A DNA stretch of 64,000 bases from Colletes latitarsis (Eukaryota; Arthropoda; Insecta; Hymenoptera; Colletidae), in the NCBI RefSeq assembly GCF_051014445.1, contig NW_027488366.1, forward strand, positions 28,104,001 to 28,168,000, read 5' to 3'. A model generated the notes under the pieces. It saw only the letters and a program-made list of their open reading frames with translations, was not told the DNA's origin and did no database searches. The position numbers and the translations under genes were made by a program. Of the stretch, positions 21,731-36,300 are shown in pieces; the stretch's first letter is position 1; each line of letters opens with the position of its first letter.

Positions 21731-24375
21731 TCAATATCTTAGAGGACAACGCAAGTTAGGTCTGGGATAGGTCTGGGATTTGCCCTCATCAGGCTCAAAC
21801 TTTCCGCGTTTTTCACATACTTGTTGAACAGATCCTGGGTTTTTTCTGGTTTGGATCAGGTAGTAGTGTGGGACCACACTGAAACAATCAATTAAACCTG
21901 GTCTTGATAAATATTTTAGCGGATAACGCATGTTAGGTCTGGGATAGGTCTGGGATTTGCCCTCATCAGACTCATACTTTCGCACACTTCACATAGTCGT
22001 TGAACAGATCCTGGGTTATTTTCTGGTTGGGATCACATAGTAATGTGGTACCACACTGAAACAGTCGATTAAACCAGGTTTCGATCAATATTTTTGAGGA
22101 TAACGCATGTTAGGTCTTGGTTAGGTCTGGGATTTTCACTCATCAGACTCATACTTTCGCACACTTCACATACTCGTTGATCAGATCCTGGGTTTTTTCT
22201 GGTTTGGATCACGTAGTAATGTGGAACTACACTGAAACAATCAATTAAACCTGGTCTTGATAAATATTTTAGAGGATAACGCATGTTAGGTCTGGGTTAG
22301 GTCTAGGATTTGCCCTCGTCAAGCTCATACTTCCGCATATTTCTCATACTTCATGGCTAGATCCTGGGCTATTTCTGGATTAGATCACGTAGTAATGTGG
22401 TACCACACTGAAACAGTCCATTAAACCTGGTTGGGTTCAATATTTTAGAGGATAACGCATGTTAGGTCTAGGTTAGGTCTGGGAATTTCACTCATTAGAC
22501 TCATACTTTCGCACACTTCACATACTCGTTGAACAGATCCTGGGTTATTTTCTGGTTTGGATCACATAGTAATGTGGTACCACACTGAAACAGTCGATTA
22601 TACCAGGTTTCGATCAATATTTTTGAGGATAGCGCATGTTAGGTCTAGGTTAGGCCTGGGATTTTCACTCATCAGACTCATACTTTCGCATTGTTCACAT
22701 ACTTGTTGTACGGATCCTGGGTTTTTTCTGGTTTGGATCACGTAGTAATGTGGGACCACACTGAAACAGTCAATTAAACCAGGTTTCGATCAATATTTTT
22801 GAGAATAATACATGTTAGGTCTAGGTTAGCCCTGGGATTTTCGCTCATCAGACTCATACTTTCGCACACTTCACATACTCGTTTGGCAGATCCTGGGTTG
22901 TTTTCTGGATTGGATCACGTAGTAATTTAAGTACTACACTGAAACAGTCAATTAAACCAGGTTTCGATCAATATTTTTGAGAATAATACATGTTAGGTCT
23001 AGGTTAGGTCTGGGATTTGCTCTCATCAGGCTCATTCTTTCGAATATTTCTCATACTTCATGGCTAGATGCTGGGCTTTTTCTGGATTGCATCACGTAGT
23101 AATAAAATACAACACAGAAACAGTCAATTAAACCTGGTTTCCATCAATATCTTAGAGGACAACGCAAGTTAGGTCTGGGATGGGTCTGGTATTTGCCCTC
23201 ATCAGGCTCATACTTTCGCGTTTTTCACATACTTGTTGAACAGATCCTGGGTTTTTTCTGGTTTGGATCACGTAGTAGTGTGGTACCACACTGAAACAGT
23301 CCATTAAACCTGGTTTGGATCAATATTTTAGAGGATAGCGCATGTTAGGTCTAGGTTAGGTCGGGGATTTTCACTCATCAGACCCATACTTTCGCATTCT
23401 TCACATACTTGTTGTACAGATCCTGGGTTTTTTCTGGTTTGGAGCACGTAGTAATGTGGGACCACACTGAAACAGTCAATTAAACCTGGTTGCGATCAAT
23501 ATTTTTGAGAATAATACATGTTAGGTCTAGGTTAGGTCTGGGATTTGCTCTCATCAAACTCATTCTTTCGCATATTTCTCATACTTGATGGCTAGATGCT
23601 GGGCTTTTTCTGGATTGCATCACGTAGTAATGAAGTACAACACAGAAACAGTCAATTAAACCTGGTTTCCATCAATATCTTAGAGGACAACGCAAGTTAG
23701 GTCTGGGATAGGTCTGGGATTTGCCCTCATCCGGCTCATACTTTCGCGTTTTTCACATACTTGTTGAACAGATCCTGTGTTTTTTCTGGTATGGATCACG
23801 TAGTAGTGTGGTACCACACTGAAACAGTCCATTAATCCTGGTTTGGATCAATATTTTAGAGGATAACGCATGTTAGGTCTAGGTTAGGTCGGGGATTTTC
23901 ACTCATCAGACTCATACTTTCGCATTCTTCACATACTTGTTGAACGGATCCTGGGTTTTTTCTGGTATGGATCACGTAGTAATGTGGTACCACACTGAAA
24001 CAGTCGATTCAACCTGGTTTCGATCAATATTTTAGAGGATAACGCATGTTAGGTCTAGGTTAGCCCTGGGATTTTCACTCATCAGACTCATACTTTCGCA
24101 TTCTTCACATACTTGTTGTACGGATCCTGGGTTTTTTCTGGTTTGGATCACGTAGTAATGTGGGACCACACTGAAACAGTCAATTAAACCAGGTTTCGAT
24201 CAATATTTTTGAGAATAATACATGTTAGGGCTAGGTTAGGTCTGGGATTTGCTCTCATCAGGCTCATTCTTTCGACTATTTCTCACACTTCATGGCTAGA
24301 TAATGGGCTTTTTCTGGATTGCATCACGTAGTAATGAAGTACAACACAGAAACAGTCAATTAAACCTGGTTTCCA
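21731..24375 (+). repeat. ~2.6-kb higher-order unit, copy 1
   Basis: The antisense frames starting this block recur 2645 bp downstream (21731 and 24376; 22069 and 24714). Later markers, such as CACGTAGTAATAAAATACAA, recur at 2290 bp (23091 and 25381). The drop from 2645 to 2468 and then 2290 reflects two single-monomer insertions in this copy, near 22450-22660 and 22830-23000. The tail with TTCGACTATTTCTCACACTT (about 24270) is shared with 26560 and 35720. Confidence 0.84.
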
Positions 24376-27019
24376 TCAATATCTTAGAGGACAACGCAAG
24401 TTAGGTCTGGGATAGCTCTGGGATTTGCCCTCATCAGACTCAAACTTTCCGCATTTTTCACATACTTGTTGAACAGATCCTGGGTTTTTTCTGGTTTGGA
24501 TCAGGTAGTAGTGTGGGACCACACTGAAACAATCAATTAAACCTGGTCTTGATAAATATTTTAGAGGATAACGCATGTTAGGTCTGGGATAGGTCTGGGA
24601 TTTGCCCTCATCAGACTCATACTTTCGCACACTTCACATACTCGTTGAACAGATCCTGGGTTAGTTTCTGGTTGGGATCACATAGTAATGTGGTACCACA
24701 CTGAAACAGTCGATTAAACCAGGTTTCGATCAATATTTTTGAGGATAACGCATGTTAGGTCTTGGTTAGGTCTGGGATTTTCACTCATCAGACTCATACT
24801 TTCGCACACTTCACATACTCGTTGATCAGGTCCTGGGTTTTTTCTGGTTTGGATCACGTAGTAATGTGGAACTGCACTGAAACAATCAATTAAACCTGGT
24901 CTTGATAAATATTTTAGAGGATAACGCATGTTAGGTCTGGGTTAGGTCTAGGATTTGCCCTCGTCAAGCTCATACTTCCGCATATTTCTCATACTTCATG
25001 GCTAGATCCTGGGATATTTCTGGATTAGATCACGTAGTAATGTGGTACCACACTGAAACAGTCCATTAAACCTGGTTTGGATCAATATTTTAGAGGATAA
25101 CGCATGTTAGGTCTAGGTTAGGTCTGGGAATTTCACTCATCAGACTCATACTTTCGCATTGTTCACATACTTGTTGTACGGATCCTGGGTTTTTTCTGGT
25201 TTGGATCACGTAGTAATGTGGGACCACACTGAAACAGTCAATTAAACCAGGTTTCGATCAATATTTTTGAGAATAATACATGTTAGGTCTAGGTTAGGTC
25301 TGGGATTTGCTCTCATCAGGCTCATTCTTTCGAATATTTCTCATACTTCATGGCTAGATGCTGGGCTTTTTCTGGATTGCATCACGTAGTAATAAAATAC
25401 AACACAGAAACAGTCAATTAAACCTGGTTTCCATCAATATCATACAGGACAACGCAAGTTAGGTCTGGGATGGGTCTGGTATTTGCCCTCATCAGGCTCA
25501 TACTTTCGCGTTTTTCACATACTTGTTGAACAGATCCTGGGTTTTTTCTTGTTTGGATCACGTAGTAGTGTGGTACCACACTGAAACAGTCCATTAAACC
25601 TGGTTTGGATCAATATTTTAGAGGATAGCGCATGTTAGGTCTAGGTTAGGTCGGGGATTTTCACTCATCAGACCCATACTTTCGCATTCTTCACATACTT
25701 GTTGTACAGATCCTGGGTTTTTTCTGGTTTGGATCACGTAGTAATGTGGGACCACACTGAAACAGTCAATTAAACCTGGTTTCGATCAATATTTTTGAGA
25801 ATAATACATGTTAGGTCTAGGTTAGGTCTGGGATTTGCTCTCATCAGGCTCATTCTTTCGAATATTTCTCATACTTCATGGCTAGATGCTGGGCTTTTTC
25901 TGGATTGCATCACGTAGTAATGAAGTACAACACAGAAACAGTCAATTAAACCTGGTTTCCATCAATATCTTAGAGGACAACGCAAGTTAGGTCTGGGATA
26001 GGTCTGGGATTTGCCCTCATCCGGCTCATACTTTCGCGTTTTTCACATACTTGTTGAACAGATCCTGTGTTTTTTCTGGTATGGATCACGTAGTAGTGTG
26101 GTACCACACTGAAACAGTCCATTAATCCTGGTTTGGATCAATATTTTAGAGGATAACGCATGTTAGGTCTAGGTTAGGTCGGGGATTTTCACTCATCAGA
26201 CTCATACTTTCGCATTCTTCACATACTTGTTGAACGGATCCTGGGTTTTTTCTGGTATGGATCACGTAGTAATGTGGTACCACACTGAAACAGTCGATTA
26301 AACCTGGTTTCGATCAATATTTTAGAGGATAACGCATGTTAGGTCTAGGTTAGCCCTGGGATTTTCACTCATCAGACTCATACTTTCGCATTCTTCACAT
26401 ACTTGTTGTACGGATCCTGGGTTTTTTCTGGTTTGGATCACGTAGTAATGTGGGACCACACTGAAACAGTCAATTAAACCAGGTTTCGATCAATATTGTT
26501 GAGAATAATACATGTTAGGGCTAGGTTAGGTCTGGGATTTGCTCTCATCAGGCTCATTCTTTCGACTATTTCTCACACTTCATGGCTAGATAATGGGCTT
26601 TTTCTGGATTGCATCACGTAGTAATGAAGTACAACACAGAAACAGTCAATTAAACCTGGTTTCCATCAATATCTTAGAGGACAACGCAAGTTAGGTCTGG
26701 GATAGCTCTGGGATTTGCCCTCATCAGACTCACACTTTCGCATTCTTCACATACTTGTTGAACGGATCCTGGGTTTTTTCTGGTATGGATCACGTAGTAA
26801 TGTGGTACCACACTGAAACAGGCGATTAAACCTGGTTTCGATCAATATTTTAGAGGATAACGCATGTTAGGTCTAGGTTAGCCCTGGGATTTTCACTCAT
26901 CAGACTCATACTTTCGCACACTTCACATACTCGTTTGGCAGATCCTGGGTTGTTTTCTGGATTGGATCACGTAGTAATTTAAGTACTACACTGAAACAGT
27001 CAATTAAACCTGGTTTCCA
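24376..27019 (+). repeat. ~2.6-kb higher-order unit, copy 2
   Basis: Follows copy 1 directly and matches it with 13-15 monomer offsets. Similarity to copy 1 at offset 2290 ends near 26730, where CAGACTCACACTTTCGCATT replaces CAGACTCAAACTTTCCGCAT. It also begins the left member of the ~9-kb duplication, whose right member starts at 33361. Confidence 0.83.
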
Positions 27020-30000
27020 TCAATATCTTAGAGGACAACGCAAGTTAGGTCTGGAATAGCTCTGGGATTTGCCCTCATCAGGCTCATACTTTCCGCGTTT
27101 TTCACATACTTGTTGAACAGGTCCTGGGTTTTTTCTGGTTTGGATCACGTAGTAGTGTGGGACCACACTGAAACAATCAATTAAACCTGGTCTTGATAAA
27201 TATTTTAGAGGATAACGCATGTTAGGTCTGGGATAGGTCTGGGATTTGCCCTCATCAGACTCATACTTTCGCACACTTCACATACTCGTTTGGCAGATCC
27301 TGGGTTGTTTTCTGGATTGGATCACGTAGTAATTTAAGTACTACACTGAAACAGTCAATTAAACCTGGTTTCCATCAATATCTTAGAGGACAACGCAAGT
27401 TAGGTCTGGGATAGCTCTGGGATTTGCCCTCATCAGGCTCAAACTTTCCGCGTTTTTCACATACTTGTTGAACAGATCCTGGGTTTTTTCTGGTTTGGAT
27501 CACGTAGTAATGTGGGACCACACTGAAACAATCAATTAAACCTGGTCTTGATAAATATTTTAGAGGATAACGCATGTTAGGTCTGGGATAGGTCGGGGAT
27601 TAGCCCTCATCAGACTCATACTTTCGCACACTTCACATACTCGTTGAACAGATCCTGGGTTTTTTCTGGTTTGGATCACGTAGTAATGTGGAACCGCACT
27701 GAAACAATCAAGTAAACCTGGTCTTGATAAATATTTTGGAGGATAACGCATGTTAGGTCTGGGTTAGGTCTAGGATTAGCCCTCGTCAGGTTCATACTTT
27801 CGCATATTTCTCATACTTCATGGATAGATCCTGGGCTATTTCTGGTTTGGATCACGTAGTAATGTGGTACCACACTGAAACAGTCGATTAAACCTGGTTT
27901 CGATCAATATTTTAGAAGATAACGCAAGTTAGGTCTGGGATAGGTCTGGGATTTGACCTCATCAGACTCATCCTTTCGCACACTTCACATACACGTTGAA
28001 CAGATCCTGGGTTATTTTCTGGTTTGGATCACATAGTAATGTGGTACCACACTGAAACAGTCGATTAAACCAGGTTTCGATCAATATTTTAGAGAATAAT
28101 TCATGTTAGGTCTAGGTTAGGTCTGGGATTTGCTCTCATCAGGCTCATTCTTTCGCATATTTCTCATACATGTTGAACAGATCCTGGGTTTTTTCTGGTT
28201 TGGATCACGTAGTAATGTGGTACCACACTGAAACATTCAATTAAACCTGGTCTTGATAAATATTTTAGAGAATAACGCATGTTAGGTCTGGGTTAGGTCT
28301 AGGATTTGCCCTCATCAGGCTCATACTTTCGCATATTTCTCATACTTCATGGCTAGCTCCTGGGCTATTTCTGGATTGGATCACGTAGTAAAGTGGTACC
28401 ACACTGAAACATTCAATGAAACCTGGTCTGGATAAATATCTTAGAGGATAACGCATGTTAGGTCAAGGTTAGGTCTAAGATTTGCCCTCATCAGGCTCAC
28501 AGTTTCGCGTTTTTCACATACTTGTTGAACAGATCCTGGGTTTTTTCTGGTTTGGATCACGTAGTAATGTGGGACCACACTGAAACAGTCAAGTAAACCT
28601 GGTTTCGATCAATATTTTAGAGAATAATTCATGTTAGGTCTAGGTTAGGTCTGGGATTTGCTCTCATCAGGCTCATTCTTCCGCATATTTCTCATACATG
28701 TTGAACAGATCCTGGGTATTTTCTGGCATGGAACACGTAGTAATGTGGGACCACACTGAAACAATCAATTAAACCTGATCTTGATAAATATTTTAGAGGA
28801 TAACGCATGTTAGGTCTGGGTTAGGTCTAGGATTTGCCCTCATCAGGCTCATACTTTCGCATATTTCTCATACTTCATGGCTAGATCCTGGGCTGTTTCT
28901 GGATTGTATCACGTAGTAATGTGGTACCACGCTGAAACAGTCAATTAAACCTGGTTTCGATCAATATTTTAGAGGATAACGGAAGTTAGGTCTGGGATAG
29001 GTCTAGGATTTGCCCTCATCAGGCTCTTACTTTCGCATATTTCTCATACTTCATGGCAAGATCCTGGGCTATTTCTGGACTAGATCACGTAGTAATGTGG
29101 TACCACACTGAAACAGTCGATTAAACCAGGTTTCGATCAATATTTTAGAGGATAATTCATGTTAGGTCTAGGTTAGGTCAGGGATTTGCTCTCATCAGGG
29201 TCATACTGCCGCAGTTTTAACATACTTGTTGAACAGATCCTGGGTTTTCTCTGGTTTGGATCACGAAGTAGTGTGGTACCACACTGAAACAGTCCATTAA
29301 ACCTGGTTTCGTTCAATATTTTAGAGGATAACGCATGCTAGGTCTAGGTTAGGTCTGGGATTTGCTCTCATCAGGCTCATTCTTTCGCATATTTCTCATA
29401 CATGTTGAACAGATCCTGGGTTTTTTCTGATTTGGATCACGTAGTAGTGTGGTACCACACTGAAACATTCAATGAAACCTGGTCTGGATAAATATTTTAG
29501 AGGATAACGCATCTTAGGTCTGGGTTAGGTCTAAGATTTGCCCTCATCAGGCTCATACTTTCGCATATTTCTCATACTTCATGGCTAGATCCTGGGCTAT
29601 TTCTGGATTGGATCACGTAGTAATGTGGCACCACACTGAAACAGTCAATTAAACCTGGTTTTGATCAATATTTTAGAGAATAATTCATGTTAGGTCTAGG
29701 TTAGGTCAGGGATTTGCTCTCATCAGGGTCATACTGCCGCAGTTTTAACATACTTGTTGAACAGATCCTGGGTTTTTTCTGGTTTGGATCACGAAGTAGT
29801 GTGGTACCACACTGAAACAGTCCATTAAACCTGGTTTCGTTCAATATTTTAGAGGATAACGCATGTTAGGTCTAGGTTAGGTCTGGGATTTGCTCTCATC
29901 AGGCTCATTCTTTCGCATATTTCTCATACTTGATGGCTAGATCCTGGGCTTTTTCTGGATTGCATCACGTAATAATGTAGTACCACACTGAAACAGTCAA

Positions 30001-32247
30001 TGACACCTGGTTTCCATTAATATTTTAGAGGACAACGCAAGTTAGGTCTAGGTAAGGCCTGAGATTTTCACTGATCAGACTCATACTTTCGCATTCTTCA
30101 CATACTTGTTTAACGGCTCCTGGGTTTTTTCTGGTTTTGATCACGTAGTAATGTGGTACCACACTGAAACATTCAATTAAACCTGGTCTTGATAAATATT
30201 TTAGAGAATAACGCATGTTAGGTCTGGGTTAGGTCTAGGATTTGCCCTCATCAGGCTCATACTTTCGCATATTTCTCATACTTCATGGCTAGATCCTGGG
30301 CTATTTCTGGATTGGATCACGTAGTAATGTGGCACCACACTGAAACAGTCAATTAAACCTGGTTTTGATCAATATTTTAGAGAATAATTCATGTTAGGTC
30401 TAGGTTAGGTCAGGGATTTGCTCTCATCAGGGTCATACTGCCGCAGTTTTAACATACTTGTTAAACGGATCCTGGGTTTTTTCTGGTTTGGTTCACGTAG
30501 TAATGTGGTACCACACTGAAACATTCAATTAAACCTGGTCTTGATAAATATTTTAGAGGATAACGCATGTTAGGTTTGGGTTAGGTCTAGGATTTGCCCT
30601 CATTAGGCTCATACTTTCGCATATTTCTCATACTTCATGGCTAGATCCTGGGCTATTTCTGGATTGGATCACGTAGTAAAGTGGTACCACACTGAAACAT
30701 TCAATGAAACCTGGTCTGGATAAATATTTTAGAGGATTACGCATGTTAGGTCTGGGTTAGGTCTAGGATTTGCCCTCATCAGGCTCATTCTTTCGCATAT
30801 TTCTCATACTTGATGGCTAGATCCTGGGCTTTTTCTGGATTGCATCACGTAGTAATGTAGTACCACACTGAAACAGTCAATGAAACCTAGTTTCCATCAA
30901 TATTTTAGAGGACAACGCAAGTTAGGTCTAGGTAAGGCCTGAGATTTTCACTGATCAGACTCATACTTTCGCATTCTTCACATACTTGTTGAACAGATCC
31001 TGGGTTTTTTCTGGTTTTGATCACGTAGTAATGTGGTACCACACTGAAACATTCAATTAAACCTTGTCTTGATAAATGTTTTAGAGAGTATCGCATGTTA
31101 GGTCTGGGTTAGGTCTAGGATTTGCCCTCATCAGGCTCATACTTTCGCATATCTCTCATACTTCATGGCTAGATCCTGGGCTATTTCTGGATTGGATCAT
31201 GTAGTAATGTGGCACCACACTGAAACAGTCAATTAAACCTGGTTTTGATCAATATTTTAGAAAATAATTCATGTTAGGTCTAGGTTAGGTCAGGGATTTG
31301 CTCTCATCAGGCTCATTCTTTCGCATATTTCTCATACTTGATGGCTAGAACCTGGGCTTTTTCTGGATTGCATCACGTAGTAATGAAGTACAACACTGAA
31401 ACAGTCAATTAAACTTGGTTTCCATCAATATTTTAGAGGACAACGCATGTTAGGTCTAGGTTAGGCCTGGGATTTGCCCTCATCAGGGTCATACTGTCGC
31501 ATTTTTAACATACTTGTTGAACGGATCCTGGGTTTTTTCTGGTTTGGTTCACGTAGTAATGTGGTAGCACACTGAAACATTCAATTAAACCTGGTCTTGA
31601 TAAATATTTTAGAGGATAACGCATGTTAGGTTTGGGTTAGGTCTAGGATTTGCCCTCATTAGGCTCATACTTTCGCATATTTCTCATACTTCATGGCTAG
31701 ATCCCGGGCTGTTTCTGGATTGTATCACGTAGTAATGTGGTACCACGCTGAAACAGTCGATTAAACCTGGTTTCGATCAATATTTTAGAGGATAACGCAA
31801 GTTAAGTCTGGGATAGGTCTGGGATTTGACCTCATCAGACTCATAGTTTCGCGTTTTTCACATACTTGTTGAACAGATCCTGGGTTTCTTCTGGTTTGGA
31901 TCACGTAGTAGTGTGGTACCACACTGAAACAGTCCATTAAACCTGGTTGCGATCAATGTTTTAGAGGATAACGCATGTTAGGTCTGGGTTAGGTCTAGTA
32001 TTTGCCCTCATCAGGCTCATTCTATCGCATATTTCTCAAACTTGATGGCTAGATCCTGGGCTTTTTCTGGATTGCATCACGTAGTAATGTAGTACCACAC
32101 TGAAACATTCAATTAAACCTGGTCTTGATAAATATTTCAGAGGACAACGCATGTTAGGTCTGGGTTAGGTCTAGGATTTGCACTCATCAGGCTCAAACTT
32201 TCGCATATTTCTCATACTTCATGGCTAGATCCTGGGCTTTTTCTGGT
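24376..32247 (+). repeat. ~8-9 kb duplicated block, left member
   Basis: Collinear with 33361-40350. Offsets counted from identical landmarks are 8985 bp (24376 to 33361), 9160 bp (25141 to 34301; 25381 to 34541; 27020 to 36180; 27560 to 36720), 9159 bp (28352 to 37511; 29052 to 38211), 8807 bp (29504 to 38311) and 8103 bp (30905 to 39008; 31556 to 39659; 32221 to 40324). Each change is a whole number of monomers, so the members differ by insertion or loss of 1, 2 and 4 monomers. Similarity stops near 32247. Confidence 0.9.
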
Positions 32248-32504
32248 TTGGATCACGTAGTAGTGTGGTACCACACTGAAACAGTCCATTAAACCTGGTT
32301 GCGATGAATATTTTAGAGGATAACGCATGTTAGGTCTAGGTTACGTCTGGGATTTGCTCCCATCAGGCTCATCCATCCGCATATTTGTCATACTTGATGG
32401 CTAGATCCTGGGCTCTTTCCGGATTGCATCACGTAGTAATGAAGTACAACACTGAAACAGTCAATTAAACCTGGTTTCCATCAATATTTTAGAGGACAAC
32501 ACAT

Positions 32505-33360
32505 GTCAGGTCTAGGTTAGGTCGGGGATTTTCACTCATCAGACTCATACTTTCGCATTCTTCACATACTTGTTGAACGGATCCTGGGTTTTTTCTGGTA
32601 TGGATCACGTAGTAATGTGGTACCACACTGAAACAGTCGATTAAACCTGGTTTCGATCAATATTTTAGAGGATAACGCATGTTAGGTCTAGGTTAGCCCT
32701 GGGATTTTCACTCATCAGACTCATACTTTCGCATTCTTCACATACTTGTTGTACGGATCCTGGGTTTTTTCTGGTTTGGATCACGTAGTAATGTGGGACC
32801 ACACTGAAACAGTCAATTAAACCAGGTTTCGATCAATATTTTAGAGGATAACGCATGTTAGGTTTGGTTTAGGTCTAGGATTTGCCCTCATTAGGCTCAT
32901 ACTTTCGCATATTTCTCATACTTCATGGCTAGATCCCGGGCTGTTTCTGGATTGCATCACGTAGTAATGAAGTACAACACAGAAACAGTCAATTAAACCT
33001 GGTTTCCATCAATATCTTAGAGGACAACGCAAGTTAGGTCTGGGATAGGTCTGGGATTTGCCCTCATCCGGCTCATACTTTCGCGTTTTTCACATACTTG
33101 TTGAACAGATCCTGTGTTTTTTCTGGTATGGATCACGTAGTAGTGTGGTACCACACTGAAACAGTCCATTAATCCTGGTTTGGATCAATATTTTAGAGGA
33201 TAACGCATGTTAGGTCTAGGTTAGGTCGGGGATTTTCACTCATCAGACTCCTACTTTCGCATTCTTCACATACTTGTTGAACGGATCCTGGGTTTTTTCT
33301 GGTATGGATCACGTAGTAATGTGGTACCACACTGAAACAGTCGATTAAACCTGGTTTCCA
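32505..33360 (+). repeat. Mosaic boundary of the right duplicated block
   Basis: Bases about 32510-32840 match about 23890-24215. Bases about 32840-32945 carry TTTAGGTCTAGGATTTGCCC and GATCCCGGGCTGTTTC, as near 31610-31720. Bases about 32950-33360 return to sequence like 23620-24030. Two switches within 900 bp suggest repeated exchange or conversion at the edge of the duplication. Confidence 0.75.
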
Positions 33361-36300
33361 TCAATATCTTAGAGGACAACGCAAGTTAGGTCTGGGATAG
33401 CTCTGGGATTTGCCCTCATCAGACTCAAACTTTCCGCATTTTTCACATACTTGTTGAACAGATCCTGGGTTTTTTCTGGTTTGGATCAGGTAGTAGTGTG
33501 GGACCACACTGAAACAATCAATTAAACCTGGTCTTGATAAATATTTTAGAGGATAACGCATGTTAGGTCTGGGATAGGTCTGGGATTTGCCCTCATCAGA
33601 CTCATACTTTCGCACACTTCACATACTCGTTGAACAGATCCTGGGTTATTTTCTGGTTGGGATCACATAGTAATGTGGTACCACACTGAAACAGTCGATT
33701 AAACCAGGTTTCGATCAATATTTTTGAGGATAACGCATGTTAGGTCTTGGTTAGGTCTGGGATTTTCACTCATCAGACTCATACTTTCGCACACTTCACA
33801 TACTCGTTGATCAGATCCTGGGTTTTTCTGGTTTGGATCACGTAGTAATGTGGAACTGCACTGAAACAATCAATTAAACCTGGTCTTGATAAATATTTTA
33901 GAGGATAACGCATGTTAGGTCTGGGTTAGGTCTAGGATTTGCCCTCGTCAAGCTCATACTTCCGCATATATCTCATACTTCATGGCTAGATCCTGGGCTA
34001 TTTCTGGATTAGATCACGTAGTAATGTGGTACCACACTGAAACAGTCCATTAAACCTGGTTTGGATCAATATTTTAGAGGATAACGCATGTTAGGTCTAG
34101 GTTAGGTCTGGGAATTTCACTCATTACACTCATACTTTCGCACACTTCACATACTCGTTGTACAGATCCTGTGTTTTTTCTGGTTTGGATCACGTAGTAA
34201 TGTGGGACCACACTGAAACAGTCAATTAAACCTGGTTTCGATCAATATTTTTGAGAATAATACATGTTAGGTCTAGGTTAGGCCTGGGATTTTCACTCAT
34301 CAGACTCATACTTTCGCATTGTTCACATACTTGTTGTACGGATCCTGGGTTTTTTCTGGTTTGGATCACGTAGTAATGTGGGACCACACTGAAACAGTCA
34401 ATTAAACCAGGTTTCGATCAATATTTTTGAGAATAATACATGTTAGGTCTAGGTTAGGTCTGGGATTTGCTCTCATCAGGCTCATTCTTTCGAATATTTC
34501 TCATACTTCATGGCTAGATGCTGGGCTTTTTCTGGATTGCATCACGTAGTAATAAAATACAACACAGAAACAGTCAATTAAACCTGGTTTCCATCAATAT
34601 CTTAGAGGACAACGCAAGTTAGGTCTGGGATGGGTCTGGTATTTGCCCTCATCAGGCTCATACTTTCGCGTTTTTCACATACTTGTTGAACAGATCCTGG
34701 GTTTTTTCTGGTTTGGATCACGTAGTAGTGTGGTACCACACTGAAACAGTCCATTAAGCCTGGTTTGGATCAATATTTTAGAGGATAGCGCATGTTAGGT
34801 CTAGGTTAGGTCGGGGATTTTCACTCATCAGACCCATACTTTCGCATTCTTCACATACTTGTTGTACAGATCCTGGGTTTTTTCTGGTTTGGATCACGTA
34901 GTAATGTGGGACCACACTGAAACAGTCAATTAAACCTGGTTTCGATCAATATTTTTGAGAATAATACATGTTAGGTCTAGGTTAGGTCTGGGATTTGCTC
35001 TCATCAAACTCATTCTTTCGCATATTTCTCATACTTGATGGCTAGATGCTGGGCTTTTTCTGGATTGCATCACGTAGTAATGAAGTACAACACAGAAACA
35101 GTCAATTAAACCTGGTTTCCATCAATATCTTAGAGGACAACGCAAGTTAGGTCTGGGATAGGTCTGGGATTTGCCCTCATCCGGCTCATACTTTCGCGTT
35201 TTTCACATACTTGTTGAACAGATCCTGTGTTTTTTCTGGTATGGATCACGTAGTAGTGTGGTACCACACTGAAACAGTCCATTAATCCTGGTTTGGATCA
35301 ATATTTTAGAGGATAACGCATGTTAGGTCTAGGTTAGGTCGGGGATTTTCACTCATCAGACTCATACTTTCGCATTCTTCACATACTTGTTGAACGGATC
35401 CTGGGTTTTTTCTGGTATGGATCACGTAGTAATGTGGTACCACACTGAAACAGTCGATTAAACCTGGTTTCGATCAATATTTTAGAGGATAACGCATGTT
35501 AGGTCTAGGTTAGCCCTGGGATTTTCACTCATCAGACTCATACTTTCGCATTCTTCACATACTTGTTGTACGGATCCTGGGTTTTTTCTGATTTGGATCA
35601 CGTAGTAATGTGGGACCACACTGAAACAGTCAATTAAACCAGGTTTCGATCAATATTTTTGAGAATAATACATGTTAGGGCTAGGTTAGGTCTGGGATTT
35701 GCTCTCATCAGGCTCATTCTTTCGACTATTTCTCACACTTCATGGCTAGATAATGGGCTTTTTCTGGATTGCATCACGTAGTAATGAAGTACAACACAGA
35801 AACAGTCAATTAAACCTGGTTTCCATCAATATCTTAGAGGACAACGCAAGTTAGGTCTGGGATAGCTCTGGGATTTGCCCTCATCAGACTCATACTTTCG
35901 CATTCTTCACATACTTGTTGAACGGATCCTGGGTTTTTTCTGGTATGGATCACGTAGTAATGTGGTACCACACTGAAACAGGCGATTAAACCTGGTTTCG
36001 ATCAATATTTTAGAGGATAACGCATGTTAGGTCTAGGTTAGCCCTGGGATTTTCACTCATCAGACTCATACTTTCGCACACTTCACATACTCGTTTGGCA
36101 GATCCTGGGTTGTTTTCTGGATTGGATCACGTAGTAATTTAAGTACTACACTGAAACAGTCAATTAAACCTGGTTTCCATCAATATCTTAGAGGACAACG
36201 CAAGTTAGGTCTGGAATAGCTCTGGGATTTGCCCTCATCAGGCTCATACTTTCCGCGTTTTTCACATACTTGTTGAACAGGTCCTGGGTTTTTTCTGGTT

